Assembly (NCBI GenBank): GCA_963701675.1
Contig: OY969623.1
Span: 4,464,001 to 4,528,000, forward strand
DNA length: 64,000 nucleotides
Reading direction: 5' to 3'
From: G963701675 sp963701675
GTDB taxonomy: Bacteria; Planctomycetota; Planctomycetia; Gemmatales; Gemmataceae
The notes under the pieces are model-generated. The model was not told the DNA's origin and did no database searches. It was given only the letters and a program-made list of their open reading frames with translations. The translations under genes were made by a program, and so were the position numbers. Shown piece by piece: positions 8,096-16,942 of this stretch (position 1 is its first letter; the number at the start of each line of letters is the position of its first letter).

Positions 8096-8908
8096 TCAAA
8101 CGCGGCCGCGGATGCGGTCCAATCGTTCGTCAACTTGTAAAGCGGCCAGCTGCCCCAAGTCGAGGTCCGACAAGGCGACCGACAGACGGCGGGCGATCGC
8201 ATCGAGCGGCAGGAAAGGAACTGTCACGTGATCGGCGCTGGACATTACCTCTGTGACCTTCGTTGGAACCAGCGATTTCGAGACGGAGTCCACGACGGCG
8301 TGTTGCTGCGCCGGCAGAAAGACGCACGCGTATTCCAGCAGAATCCATTCGTCGATGACGAGATTCACCTGCGACCACCCTCTTTGCTCGCGCTCAGCTT
8401 CAGTGGGCACGTGGACTTTGGTCGGCAGAAACCCGATGGATTTCCCGCGGAGCAAATCGGCTTTCACCAGCGTGAAGGCGATGTCCGGCGGCCAGTCGTT
8501 CTCGGCCGGCCAGTCCGCAGGCCGGGCGGGATAATGCGTCTTGGCTTTGATTCCGTGTAGATTCCCGTCCTTGATTCGCCTTCGCCACAACGAACGACCA
8601 ACCGGGGGCACCTCGTATTGATGGTTGAGCGTCACGATCGGATTGAGCTGATAGTGCGCATCGTTCATGCCGCGAGCGATCACTACTTCCCGGTCACGAT
8701 CGGGACTTTCTTCGGATATCCACGACACATCGCTGCGTTCGCCGGCCATTAGTTCCGTCGGCGCTTTGCCGACGATGGCCTTCCGGTAACGAAAGACTTC
8801 GTCACGCGGCAGCAACTTCAAGATCGACTCGACCGCAAACGCCTGCCGGTCGGTCAAAGGAAAACCCAAAGGACCATGTGCATTACCAGTACTCAGTATC
8901 CGGGTCAT
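8096..8908 (-). CDS. HK97-family prohead protease
   Basis: 270 residues with a GAGGA ribosome site 9 bases before the ATG. Family features are SEESPDRDREVVIARG near residue 60, the His-containing LNHQYEVPPVGRS and the Ser-containing LLRGKSIGFLP, the two catalytic elements of the U35/S78 prohead protease fold, followed by WILLEYACVFLPAQ. It cleaves the scaffold domain from the capsid protein during maturation. It lies between portal and capsid, the classic order. A C-terminal extension of about 60 residues is unassigned. Confidence 0.88.
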   Translation of the reverse strand: MTRILSTGNAHGPLGFPLTDRQAFAVESILKLLPRDEVFRYRKAIVGKAPTELMAGERSDVSWISEESPDRDREVVIARGMNDAHYQLNPIVTLNHQYEVPPVGRSLWRRRIKDGNLHGIKAKTHYPARPADWPAENDWPPDIAFTLVKADLLRGKSIGFLPTKVHVPTEAEREQRGWSQVNLVIDEWILLEYACVFLPAQQHAVVDSVSKSLVPTKVTEVMSSADHVTVPFLPLDAIARRLSVALSDLDLGQLAALQVDERLDRIRGRV

Positions 8909-8931
8909 GGATTAATTCCTCGAAACGATGG

Positions 8932-9021
8932 TTAGCCGCGACGCGTCCGCCCCAGGCGGATTCGGAGCGGAGCGCTAGAGGGAGATCACGCTCCGCTCCG
9001 AAGACTGCGCGTCGCGGCTAA
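8932..9021. repeat. 90-base palindromic element, copy 1
   Basis: Begins TTAGCCGCGACGCG and ends CGCGTCGCGGCTAA. Inner inverted arms CGGAGCGGAGCG and CGCTCCGCTCCG surround a variable centre. Copy 2 is at 13493. Outside the centre the two copies are nearly identical. It sits between portal and protease genes of the phage module and also in host intergenic DNA. Confidence 0.85.
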
Positions 9022-9032
9022 ACAGGGATCGT

Positions 9033-10415
9033 TCATCGTCGATCATTCTCTGTTTCTCGGTTTCGCCCGGAGTGCGGCGCCTCGTCGGCCCGGCGCGGAA
9101 AGTCGGTACGTTCCCACAGGAGCGGCAGCCAAGGAACGTCACCCCACGGCACGGTTGGGAGACCTTTGTCCGACCGAGCTTCGTTCACGGTAATCACGCC
9201 GTACTTGAGTTCCAGTTCCAGCCGGCGGCACTCAAGTTCCGCATCATCCGGAATCGGATCATCGCTCGCCAGAAAGAGTCGGCCGGTCGGGTCGTAAAGT
9301 GGGATGAGTTGTTCGTTCAGTTTCTCGTCGCGCCGAACGATCCGCGGGCGAATTCCGAGCGTCATGTGCTGTGCCTGGCTCGCCTGAAGATTCGCCAGGT
9401 TGGTTTGCGAGGTTAGAAACGCAATCGGCACGTGAAAGGCGTTGCAGATGGCCTCCTTCGTCGCTCCTTGCTCCGCCAGTTCTGCCAGATCGCCCAGCGA
9501 TTGGTTGAGAAGTTGCACCTTGAGCCCGTGTTCCGCGACGACGACTCGTCCAGCCCCGCCTTTGCGGAACTTGGCGTTCCACTCGGTTTCGAGCCGATCG
9601 CGCTCGTCGTCGCCGATCACCTCGTCCGGTGAAACGATGGCGTCCGGAATAGCGCGGTTAGAAAACTTGGCTTGCCGAAACGCGGCGTAGTCGCTGGCAA
9701 GCGTCGCCTGTTCCCAACAAGCGCGAAGGGGGCTTAGGCCCGCCGTGTACGGATTCCGCGGATCGGGATAGCGAAAGTGAATGATCTCCGCGGCTGGGTA
9801 GCGCCTCACTTCAGAACCGACGCGGTACTCGTAGTAATCCGGCAAGCCCAAGCCCACGGATTGCAATCCGTGGGCTTTGCAAGGCCTGACGTGTTGTGCG
9901 GGTAAGATCCAGATGCTCTCGGGCGTACCCAAAGGCCCCATCTGGAGATGCCAATAAGCCGAGCCGTGCACTTCCTGGTAGAGCGTCGTCAATTCCCAAA
10001 GATCAAAGCTGTTGTGAACAGAATTCACGCGTTGAAGAAGTATCAGCAACGGATGGTCGGTGACTTCCTCGATGCGAACGGCCTTGGCCACCCTCGGTGA
10101 CAAGAGAGGAAGGGACCGTAGTCGCTTTTCAGTGCGGCGATCCACGGCTCGTGTCATGCAGCGCGGCGAAGCCTGTGACTGGTTGGTGGCCACATATAGC
10201 CGCGGAGGAAACGCCGCACAAACGGCGGCGTTGGTGGTGGCACAAGTAAATGCAGTGTGTTTAAGTTCGGTCAACAATTCCGCCGGCGTCGGTTCACGTT
10301 TCTGATGGAACGCGTCCACGAAGGTGTCGCTGGACCACGGGCTGAGGGCCGGCGATGACTTGCGACGAAGCCATGTGCTAAACACAGTCCGAATTCTCTC
10401 AACGAGCGATGGCAT
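9033..10415 (-). CDS. HK97-family phage portal protein
   Basis: About 460 residues from the ATG at 10415 (an earlier start at 10439 would overlap terminase). Portal signatures are HPLLILLQRVNSVHNSFDLWELT, VHGSAYWHLQMGP, AAEIIHFRYPDPRNPYTAGLSPLRACWEQ, the helical DERDRLETEWNAKFRKGGAG region, and ICNAFHVPIAFL with the tail-end RMxxLE-like helix. It forms the dodecameric vertex ring through which DNA is packaged. A palindromic repeat is embedded in frame at 9849-9882 and encodes an insertion (CKAHGLQSVGLG) not expected in the family. Confidence 0.92.
   Translation of the reverse strand: MPSLVERIRTVFSTWLRRKSSPALSPWSSDTFVDAFHQKREPTPAELLTELKHTAFTCATTNAAVCAAFPPRLYVATNQSQASPRCMTRAVDRRTEKRLRSLPLLSPRVAKAVRIEEVTDHPLLILLQRVNSVHNSFDLWELTTLYQEVHGSAYWHLQMGPLGTPESIWILPAQHVRPCKAHGLQSVGLGLPDYYEYRVGSEVRRYPAAEIIHFRYPDPRNPYTAGLSPLRACWEQATLASDYAAFRQAKFSNRAIPDAIVSPDEVIGDDERDRLETEWNAKFRKGGAGRVVVAEHGLKVQLLNQSLGDLAELAEQGATKEAICNAFHVPIAFLTSQTNLANLQASQAQHMTLGIRPRIVRRDEKLNEQLIPLYDPTGRLFLASDDPIPDDAELECRRLELELKYGVITVNEARSDKGLPTVPWGDVPWLPLLWERTDFPRRADEAPHSGRNRETENDRR
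9849..9882. repeat. AAGCCCACGG palindrome inside the portal gene
   Basis: Perfect inverted repeat AAGCCCACGGATTGCAATCC... with arms meeting at TTGCAA. The core is identical to the copy at 14671. It is inserted in frame within the portal coding sequence and adds about 11 codons without a stop. Confidence 0.9.
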
Positions 10416-10420
10416 AGCGT

Positions 10421-11740
10421 TCACCCTATGGGGGTCCAAAGATGGTCATCGTTGATCGGAAGCGGCGCGGACGAAGTGCTTGATGGATCCTCGTTGCGAC
10501 GGCGAAACCGCGCGAGGAACCCCGCATCCAGGCCCGAGACGAGGTATCGAAGAGCCGCAAGGGCGTGATTATGACAGTCAACCGGCACTTCGCTGGAGCG
10601 ATGCCAATCGGCGCCGGTTTCGTAGCGATACAATTGGGCTTCGCCCAGCAAGCTGGGGCACGCGGCGCGATGCACTTTGAGGCGTCCCGTCCGCAACCGC
10701 GCGGTGACGGCCGCAATGCCGGCTTGAATCGCATTAGGGCCACGCCGGACCCTGAGCCCGGCGCGAGTCAATTCGTTGATTTCCGTTCGGCCGGCCGGGT
10801 CTGCATACCACATCACATCGCGTGGCAGCGCGGCCGCATGTTCGTGAATGGGCGTGTCACGCAGATATCGTTCATGCCCGATCCACAGAACATCATCGCG
10901 ACCCAATACTCCCCACAGGGCACAGAACGGATTGCGGAATCCGAAGTCGATGCCGCCGACTCGTCGTCCCTCCCGTTCCGGCCAATCGTCACAGGCACAG
11001 TGCGCTTCGAAGTCCGGATACACCAGACCTTCGAGGGCCTCGAAGCTGCACTCATACTCTTGCCGTACCCACGACTCGCCGAGGGATTGTGTCTCATCGG
11101 CGATAAAATCGGAGGAGATTCGCGGACATTCCTGCCATGGCACGCGCACGCGGTACCAGGGCGCCGACGGATCGTGCCACTCCCGGAAGTAGAATCCACG
11201 TTTGCCGAACGGCGTAGACAGGCAAACCAATCGACCCTGCGAGACCGCCAACATCGGGCGGACCGAGCGGTAAAGATCGTCACTCACGCGTGCGGCTTCG
11301 TCGATTAAGAGCAAGGCGACTTTGGAATAACTTCGAATGGTTCCTTCACGTCCCGGTAGACTCACCAGCCGAGCGCCGTTTTCCAGTTCCACATGCGTTC
11401 GGGTGCGACTACGCGCCGGCACCGGCCGGCCAACGGCGTCGTAGGCATCCATCACCTTGCGGAACAACTCGCCGGATTGACGCAGCGTGGGCGATAGAAG
11501 GAGGGTGAGGCTTCCCGGGAACATAAGTGCCGTGTGCAGTGCCAGCGCCGCCACGGTTGTAGATTTGCCCGCCTGGCGCGAACAATTAAGCAAGACATTG
11601 CGGCGCGTCGTGAACAATAGCTCTCGTTGCCATCCATCGGGAACCAAACCCACGGCGCGGAGAATTCGTGTGGGATCGAGCGCCAACGTGGCCAGTCGGG
11701 CAAAACGCATCTGGTCTTCCTCCGTCGCCACAAATGACAA
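10421..11740 (-). CDS. Phage terminase large subunit
   Basis: 439 residues. ATPase: Walker A-like SRQAGKST at residues 54-61 and Walker B LLLIDEAAR near residue 140, followed by the coupling motif CLSTPFGKRG. C-terminal RNaseH-like nuclease: GGIDFGFRNP (first Asp), then MWYADPAGR and CHNHALAALRYL near the end. It packages and cuts DNA into the procapsid through the portal. No small terminase subunit is seen upstream, where the DNA passes into a terminase remnant on the other strand. Confidence 0.93.
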   Translation of the reverse strand: MSFVATEEDQMRFARLATLALDPTRILRAVGLVPDGWQRELLFTTRRNVLLNCSRQAGKSTTVAALALHTALMFPGSLTLLLSPTLRQSGELFRKVMDAYDAVGRPVPARSRTRTHVELENGARLVSLPGREGTIRSYSKVALLLIDEAARVSDDLYRSVRPMLAVSQGRLVCLSTPFGKRGFYFREWHDPSAPWYRVRVPWQECPRISSDFIADETQSLGESWVRQEYECSFEALEGLVYPDFEAHCACDDWPEREGRRVGGIDFGFRNPFCALWGVLGRDDVLWIGHERYLRDTPIHEHAAALPRDVMWYADPAGRTEINELTRAGLRVRRGPNAIQAGIAAVTARLRTGRLKVHRAACPSLLGEAQLYRYETGADWHRSSEVPVDCHNHALAALRYLVSGLDAGFLARFRRRNEDPSSTSSAPLPINDDHLWTPIG

Positions 11741-11911
11741 GCCGTTGTCATCTCAACCGGGTGGTGATTCTAAACTCGAGTCACGCGTCAGTGGAAGTGT
11801 CAAACAGTGACAAATGATCTGTACTTGAAAAGAAGTCCCTTCCGTGGTGTGTCATGAAGTGCGACGTAACGACACGACTTTTTCGAGGGCCATGACGATG
11901 GGTTCACTTGA

Positions 11912-12031
11912 AGAAAGCATGCGCAGCTGCAAAGCCACGAACTCCCCGTCGGCCGCGACGACCACGCGATGGATGCGTTGCGGTATCTGTGTATGGGCCT
12001 GGTGCACCAGTTGCCGCGGCGTGTGGCATAG
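11912..12031 (+). pseudogene. Remnant of a second phage terminase (C-terminal end)
   Basis: A 39-codon plus-strand frame ends in GRDDHAMDALRYLCMGL..., the conserved tail motif (DHAMDALRY) of terminase large subunits, then stops at 12029. An in-frame stop at 11909 cuts it off, and no longer frame carries the rest. The intact terminase lies on the opposite strand 170 bases away. I read this as debris from a different prophage. The call depends on one motif. Confidence 0.45.
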
Positions 12032-12125
12032 CCTGATTGAATGCCGGTAGATTGCGTCATCGCAAGTCACATGGTACGATGCCGGCCAGGCACCCTTTTC
12101 ACCCTTCGATCCGGAGGAGGACGCC

Positions 12126-13253
12126 ATGTCCCGGCTCGCGCATGCCTTCCGACCGTCTCTTGAAACCCTCGAAGATCGCTTCCTACTGGCCGCCTGCCAC
12201 GTTGGCCGCCTTGCTGATCTTAATGCCGGGAATGATCTGGGCAATGGCCATGCACGCGGCACGTTGCGCTACTGCATCAACTTCGCCAATAACAACCCTG
12301 GGCCGGACACGATCGACTTCAAGGTCACCGGCACCATCCAGCTCACCAGCAACCTATCCAGTCTGACCTCCGACATCACGATCACTGGGCCGGGGGCGGA
12401 TATGCTAGCGGTGAGCGGCCTCGGCAAGTACGGCTTAGTCGGCCCAATCGTCTACATCGACACCGGGGCCACGGTCGCCATCTCGGGCCTCACGATCACC
12501 AAGGGTTATAACGAAATAGGGCCGGGTGGCATCTTGAACTACGGCACCCTCATCCTCACCGATAGCACCGTAGCCCAAAACTACAACTACTTCGGCGGAG
12601 GCGGCCAAGGCGGCGGCATCCGCAACTCCGGAAACATGACAATCTCGGGAAGCACGGTGTCCGGCAACGAGTGCTACCCCCTAAACGACTGTTCCGGCGG
12701 CGGTATCTTCAACAACACCACCGGGGTAATGCAGATCCAGAACAGCACGATCTCCGGGAATACCGCTTTCGATTCGGGACGCGGAGCGGGCATCTACAAT
12801 AAAGGCTCGCTCGACATTCGCTTCAGCACCATCACAAACAACACCACCGTGTGCTGCTCGGCGTCGGGGATTTACAACACGGGCGGCCTCTACCTCTACA
12901 ACACCATCGTCGCGGGCAACAACGGCGGCCCGCAAATGACGGGCGGCTACTCCGGCAGCCCCAACCTCATCGGCGGCGACCCGAAGCTGGGCATATTGCA
13001 ATACAACGGCGGGCACACGCAGACACACAAGGTCCTGCAGATGAGCCCGGCTCTCGATGCCGGCAATAACAGCGGCGCGCCCCCATGGGACCAACGCGGC
13101 GAAGGTTATCCGCGGATCGTCAATGGCACCATCGATATCGGGGCGTTCGAGGCGCAGGGGACCGAAGCACCGACGCCGCCAACGCGTCTTGCAGTCCTTC
13201 TAACGGCTGATTTTGGAGACGAGGAACCCGTTTGCTTCATCGCATCGGAATGA
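12126..13253 (+). CDS. Secreted beta-helix surface protein with planctomycete N-terminal motif
   Basis: 375 residues with a strong ribosome site (GGAGGAGGACGCC). The N-terminus carries SLETLEDRFLLA, the planctomycete-type LEDR motif found at the start of large secreted proteins. The body is a parallel beta-helix of short Asn/Gly/Thr/Ser-rich turns (ISGLTITKGYN, LTDSTVAQNYN, TISGSTVSGN, IQNSTISGNT) like polymorphic outer membrane repeats. The end has the choice-of-anchor Q signature (SPALDAGNNSG...DQRGEGYPRI...DIGAFEAQ). Probably an exported surface or extracellular protein; ligand unknown. Confidence 0.85.
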   Translation: MSRLAHAFRPSLETLEDRFLLAACHVGRLADLNAGNDLGNGHARGTLRYCINFANNNPGPDTIDFKVTGTIQLTSNLSSLTSDITITGPGADMLAVSGLGKYGLVGPIVYIDTGATVAISGLTITKGYNEIGPGGILNYGTLILTDSTVAQNYNYFGGGGQGGGIRNSGNMTISGSTVSGNECYPLNDCSGGGIFNNTTGVMQIQNSTISGNTAFDSGRGAGIYNKGSLDIRFSTITNNTTVCCSASGIYNTGGLYLYNTIVAGNNGGPQMTGGYSGSPNLIGGDPKLGILQYNGGHTQTHKVLQMSPALDAGNNSGAPPWDQRGEGYPRIVNGTIDIGAFEAQGTEAPTPPTRLAVLLTADFGDEEPVCFIASE

Positions 13254-13307
13254 GTAACTTATGTGCGAGGCGCTTCCGACCTGTAAACCATCAACGGAGA
13301 TGGTTCC

Positions 13308-13490
13308 ATGACGGCATATCGAAAAATACGAGCCGCTGATACTTGGCATTGGTGTGAGAACTGTTCCAGTTGGCCGGACCGTGATTTCATCGAGCGCAAG
13401 GGCCCGCCCGGAATCGGACAACTTTGCGGCGAGTGCAAGGCTCTAGACAAATCCAATATCTGCGAAGAAACCGAAGTACAAAGGAGTTAG
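13308..13490 (+). CDS. Small zinc-ribbon protein
   Basis: 60 residues with two CxxC knuckles, HWCENCSSWP and LCGECKALD, separated by about 20 residues, predicting one zinc site. I recognise the pattern TWHWCxNCSxWP as recurring in small uncharacterised planctomycete proteins. A GGAG site lies upstream of the ATG. Function unknown, perhaps nucleic-acid or protein binding. Confidence 0.7.
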   Translation: MTAYRKIRAADTWHWCENCSSWPDRDFIERKGPPGIGQLCGECKALDKSNICEETEVQRS

Positions 13491-13492
13491 GC

Positions 13493-13583
13493 TTAGCCGC
13501 GACGCGTCCGCCTGCGGCGGATTCGGAGCGGAGCGCGGTCGGCGGCCCAGCGCTCCGCTCCGAAGACTCCGCGTCGCGGCTAA
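13493..13583. repeat. 91-base palindromic element, copy 2
   Basis: Same structure as the element at 8932: outer arms TTAGCCGCGACGCG and CGCGTCGCGGCTAA, inner arms CGGAGCGGAGCG and CGCTCCGCTCCG, and a different centre. It starts 3 bases after the zinc-ribbon gene stop. Confidence 0.85.
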
Positions 13584-13663
13584 CTGACCGCCGTTTCCCG
13601 AATCACGCCGCGGCGATACAATGGCGCGAGTCGCCGCCGCTCGGGGGCCCGAGGATTGATGTA

Positions 13664-14668
13664 ATGATGCGTCTTGCCGGTGGGCTCGTTATCGGAGTGG
13701 TTACGGTGCTCTCCTCCGGTTGGATACTCCTTCGTCATGATGAGTCCGCCACATCCAAAAAGAACGCGGATTCCCCACCGGCGCGGACAAACCGAGACCA
13801 ATTCGCCGCGGATCGCGACGTCGTGCCGTTCGATGGTCGCCGGGCCATGTCTTACTTGGAAGCAATTTGCAAGATCGGGCCGCGGATCAGCGGCACGCCG
13901 GGAATGAAGAAGCAGCAGGAACTGTTGCAAAAACACTTCGAATCGTTCGGCGGCAAAGTAACCTGGCAACGATGGACGACGTCGCAAGTCAGCCAACGCC
14001 GACCCGTCGAACTGGCCAACATGATCGTGTCGTGGCATCCCGATCGTGAACGCCGCGTCATCCTTTGTTGCCATTACGATACCCGCCCGATTGCCGATCA
14101 AGAACCGGACCGGCGTAAATGGTTTGAGCCGTTCGTCAGTGCGAACGACGGCGCATCGGGAGTCGCGTCGCTCATGGAATTCGCGCACCACATGAAGGAC
14201 CTCAAATGCCACGTCGGCGTGGATTTCGTCATCTTCGATGCTGAGGAGTACATATTCGATCCGGCGCGAGACGAGTACTTTTTTGGCTCCAAGTACTTCT
14301 CCGTCGACTACGACCGAAAACCTCCCAAGCACCGTTACCTGGCGGCGGTGTTGCTTGACCTGATGGGCGGGAAGAACGCACGCTTTCCGTATGAGGAGAA
14401 TTCCTGGTTCAAGGCCGGCACGTTGACACAACAACTTTGGGACATTGCGGAGGAACAGAAGTGCACCGCGTTCGAGAAACGGCCCGGCCCGGCGGTGCGC
14501 GACGACCATCTTGCACTCAACGAGATTGCGCGCATACCGGCCGTGGATATCATCGACTTCAGCTATCCACACTGGCATCGCCTGAGCGATACGCCTGAGA
14601 ATTGCTCGGCGGAGACGCTCAGCCAGGTCGCGCGTGTCATTTTCACATGGCTTCAACGAGTGAAATAG
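13664..14668 (+). CDS. M28-family zinc peptidase or glutaminyl cyclase-like enzyme
   Basis: About 335 residues from the double ATG at 13664. The N-terminal hydrophobic segment (LAGGLVIGVVTVLSSGWILL) acts as signal or anchor, so the enzyme faces the periplasm. Metal and catalytic elements are CCHYDTRP, NDGASGVA, FDAEEY (the EE pair) and a late HWHRLSDTPENC with the last His ligand region. The domain opening GPRISGTPGMKKQQELLQ and the SDTPENC end are closest to the glutaminyl-peptide cyclotransferase-like M28 subgroup. Substrate unknown. A palindrome follows the stop by 2 bases. Confidence 0.82.
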   Translation: MMRLAGGLVIGVVTVLSSGWILLRHDESATSKKNADSPPARTNRDQFAADRDVVPFDGRRAMSYLEAICKIGPRISGTPGMKKQQELLQKHFESFGGKVTWQRWTTSQVSQRRPVELANMIVSWHPDRERRVILCCHYDTRPIADQEPDRRKWFEPFVSANDGASGVASLMEFAHHMKDLKCHVGVDFVIFDAEEYIFDPARDEYFFGSKYFSVDYDRKPPKHRYLAAVLLDLMGGKNARFPYEENSWFKAGTLTQQLWDIAEEQKCTAFEKRPGPAVRDDHLALNEIARIPAVDIIDFSYPHWHRLSDTPENCSAETLSQVARVIFTWLQRVK

Positions 14669-14670
14669 AT

Positions 14671-14698
14671 AAGCCCACGGATTGCAATCCGTGGGCTT
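14671..14698. repeat. AAGCCCACGG palindrome after the M28 gene
   Basis: Perfect 28-base palindrome, AAGCCCACGGATTG meeting CAATCCGTGGGCTT, identical in core to the copy inside the portal gene. It starts 2 bases after a stop codon and could act as a transcript 3' end, though no T-run follows. Confidence 0.9.
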
Positions 14699-14716
14699 GC
14701 CTGAACTTCGCGTCCA

Positions 14717-15217
14717 ATGGAATTCATCTACGCGGCATTGATCGTCCTCGTCCTTACGTGCATGGGATCATGGGTCGCCTGGCGACAGGTACGACTCCTT
14801 CGCCATCTGGCAGCCGACCCGAATCGGACGCCCGAAGACCACCGATTCCAGAAAGCGCTCGCGATCCGGCGGCTGTTTGTTTCCGGACTTATGTTGACGT
14901 TGGCTGCACTCCTCGCCGGCACCTATTGGTTCGGTCAGGAACGGTGCGCGGCCGAGCTAAGTCAATCATCCGCGTCCGCGGACGGCACGCATGAACGCCC
15001 GCCGTTGAATGAGGAAGATAGCCGATTCCTGACACGCTACAGCGTTTTTTGGCTGGTGTTCGGATGCGTGCTGTTAGCCGTGATCATGTTGGCGCTCTAC
15101 GACATGTGGGCGATTCATTCCTACGCAAGACGATCTCTGCGTCAGATCCGCGACGACCGCCGGGCCATGATCGAAGAACAGGTCGCCGAGTTACGACGCC
15201 AACGCAACGGCCGGTAG
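14717..15217 (+). CDS. Three-span membrane protein of unknown function
   Basis: 166 residues. Hydrophobic spans at about 4-20 (IYAALIVLVLTCMGSWVAW), 53-72 (FVSGLMLTLAALLAGTYWFG) and 108-130 (YSVFWLVFGCVLLAVIMLAL). The tail is charged (RQIRDDRRAMIEEQVAELRRQRNGR). The spans and basic loops suggest a cytoplasmic C-terminus. No enzyme motif seen. Confidence 0.7.
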   Translation: MEFIYAALIVLVLTCMGSWVAWRQVRLLRHLAADPNRTPEDHRFQKALAIRRLFVSGLMLTLAALLAGTYWFGQERCAAELSQSSASADGTHERPPLNEEDSRFLTRYSVFWLVFGCVLLAVIMLALYDMWAIHSYARRSLRQIRDDRRAMIEEQVAELRRQRNGR

Positions 15218-15246
15218 GACATCCGAGCCGGAAGCGTAAGCGACGA

Positions 15247-16941
15247 TTACGCAGCCATCCGTCGTATCGGGGCCTGCAACTGGAACAACCCGAATATCTC
15301 GGCTTCGCTCAACCCCATCGACAACGGTGGGCCGCTCCGCTCGATTAGATCTTCGAACAATTCTCGCTTGGCCTCCAGAATCTCGGCTATGCGCTCCTCG
15401 ATGCTGTCCGGGGTAATAAATCGAGTGACGAATACCGGTTCCTTTTGCCCGATCCGATGCACGCGGTTGATCGCCTGAACTTCGACGGCCGGATTCCACC
15501 AACGATCAAACAGGAAAACATAGTTGGCACACTGAAGATTCAGCCCGACACTGCCGGTGCCGTAGCTCATGAGCATGACGTGTGCGGTTGGGTCACTTTG
15601 AAACCGCTCCAAGATCGGTTGTCTTTGGCGGTAAGGAACTCGTCCGTGATAAACGAGTGGTTTGAATTCGGCCAGGGAGAGTGCCAGGCGTTCCAACGGT
15701 TCCACCCACTGTGAAAACACGATCGCCTTCCGGCCGCTGTCGGCGACTTCGGCAAGATCGCTCTGCAACCGTTCCAGCTTGGCACTTTCCCCGGTGGGCG
15801 GATCGAAGTTGCAGATTTGCTTCAGACGCAGCACCAACTCGAAAACATGCTGCACGGAAATCGTATCGCCGAGCGCATTCAACCGCACGATGCCTTCATT
15901 CTCAGCCAGCTTGTACGACGCTCTTTGTGCCGGGCTGAGCTCGACGAAGGCGTCGCGCTCCATTTTCGGCGGCACATCTGGAGCGACTTGCTCCTTGGTG
16001 CGACGCAAGATGCAGTCCTTGGTGAGCGCCGACAGCAACTTTGCGGGCGTATTGGGCGGGATTCTTTCCGAGTCGAGAAACGCAAAAATGCTGACCAGGT
16101 CCTCGGTGCGGTTTTCGACGGGTGTGCCCGTCATCGCCCAACTGCGTCGGCGATGAAGCTGCCGCACGACCTGTGCCGTTTTGGATTCGCGCGTCTTGAT
16201 ACGTTGCGCCTCATCGAGAACGACAACGTCGAATTGAACCTGTGCATCGGTGGCCCATTCGGCATCACGAGTGAGTAGTTCGTAATTAATGAGCTTAAGC
16301 GGGCAGTTCGAAGCAAACCAGGACGTGCGCCGGGCATTGGCCTCGCCGCCGATAACTTCGAAGGGAACATCGTCCGCCCACAGGCGCAATTCGCGCGTCC
16401 AATTGATGATGAGTGACTTGGGGCAGACAATTAGACAGTGCCGGATCACGCCGCCATGGAAAAGCAGCCGAAGCGCCAGCAGCACCTGGGCCGTCTTTCC
16501 CAACCCCATCTCATCGGCCAGGAGCGCGGCATGGCGCGGCATGAGAAACGAGATTCCCTGGAACTGATATGGAAAAGGTCGCAGCGACAAGTGCAGTTGT
16601 TTTCGTCTAAACCAGTCTTCGAGGGGCGGTTGCAGAAGATACAGCAACCGGTCTTTCAACAATACGATGTCGTTGGTGGGTCGAACGCGTGTGCGTCGGG
16701 CGCTACGCCCACGGGTTGCAACCCGTGGGCTTGGCTCTGGGCCGCCGTCGCGTTCCGACTCCTCCGGCTGAGGAAACTGCCAACCCTTCGTTTCGATATC
16801 CCACGTCAGCTTGCCCACGTCGCGCAGCCACGGACGTTCGTCCAACAAACGCGCGGCACGCACGCGCATGGACAGCGGCTCAAAGAGCTCAGGCAGGGTG
16901 TGAGTTCGAGGAACGTCGAGTAGTTCGAACGCCGGCGCCAT
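15247..16941 (-). CDS. SNF2/SWI2-family helicase-like ATPase
   Basis: About 564 residues from the ATG at 16941, which sits one base after the stop of the upstream gene; a further ATG at 16992 would overlap it. Motif I LADEMGLGKTAQ, motif II VLDEAQRIK, motif III MTGTPVENR, then the C-terminal helicase half with FSQWVEPLERL, YHGRVPYRQRQ, MLMSYGTGSVGLNLQ and the diagnostic INRVHRIGQKEPV. These ATPases translocate on double-stranded DNA and remodel bound proteins; bacterial members resemble RapA/HepA. No SWIM or nuclease domain is visible. A palindrome at 16707 adds codons in the N-terminal linker. Confidence 0.9.
   Translation of the reverse strand: MAPAFELLDVPRTHTLPELFEPLSMRVRAARLLDERPWLRDVGKLTWDIETKGWQFPQPEESERDGGPEPSPRVATRGRSARRTRVRPTNDIVLLKDRLLYLLQPPLEDWFRRKQLHLSLRPFPYQFQGISFLMPRHAALLADEMGLGKTAQVLLALRLLFHGGVIRHCLIVCPKSLIINWTRELRLWADDVPFEVIGGEANARRTSWFASNCPLKLINYELLTRDAEWATDAQVQFDVVVLDEAQRIKTRESKTAQVVRQLHRRRSWAMTGTPVENRTEDLVSIFAFLDSERIPPNTPAKLLSALTKDCILRRTKEQVAPDVPPKMERDAFVELSPAQRASYKLAENEGIVRLNALGDTISVQHVFELVLRLKQICNFDPPTGESAKLERLQSDLAEVADSGRKAIVFSQWVEPLERLALSLAEFKPLVYHGRVPYRQRQPILERFQSDPTAHVMLMSYGTGSVGLNLQCANYVFLFDRWWNPAVEVQAINRVHRIGQKEPVFVTRFITPDSIEERIAEILEAKRELFEDLIERSGPPLSMGLSEAEIFGLFQLQAPIRRMAA
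16707..16735. repeat. GCCCACGGG palindrome inside the SNF2 gene
   Basis: Arms GCCCACGGGTTG and CAACCCGTGGGC, a variant of the 14671 palindrome with the same TTGCAA centre. It lies in frame in the poorly conserved N-terminal linker of the helicase gene. Confidence 0.88.
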
Positions 16942-16942
16942 G

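Noticed and set aside
11852..12262. Minus-strand ORF upstream of the terminase
   Set aside because: Composition is a shadow of the beta-helix gene and of the terminase remnant on the plus strand. No small-terminase motif is visible.
13580..14656. 358-codon minus-strand ORF opposite the M28 peptidase
   Set aside because: Shadow of a well-supported peptidase with intact metal ligands.
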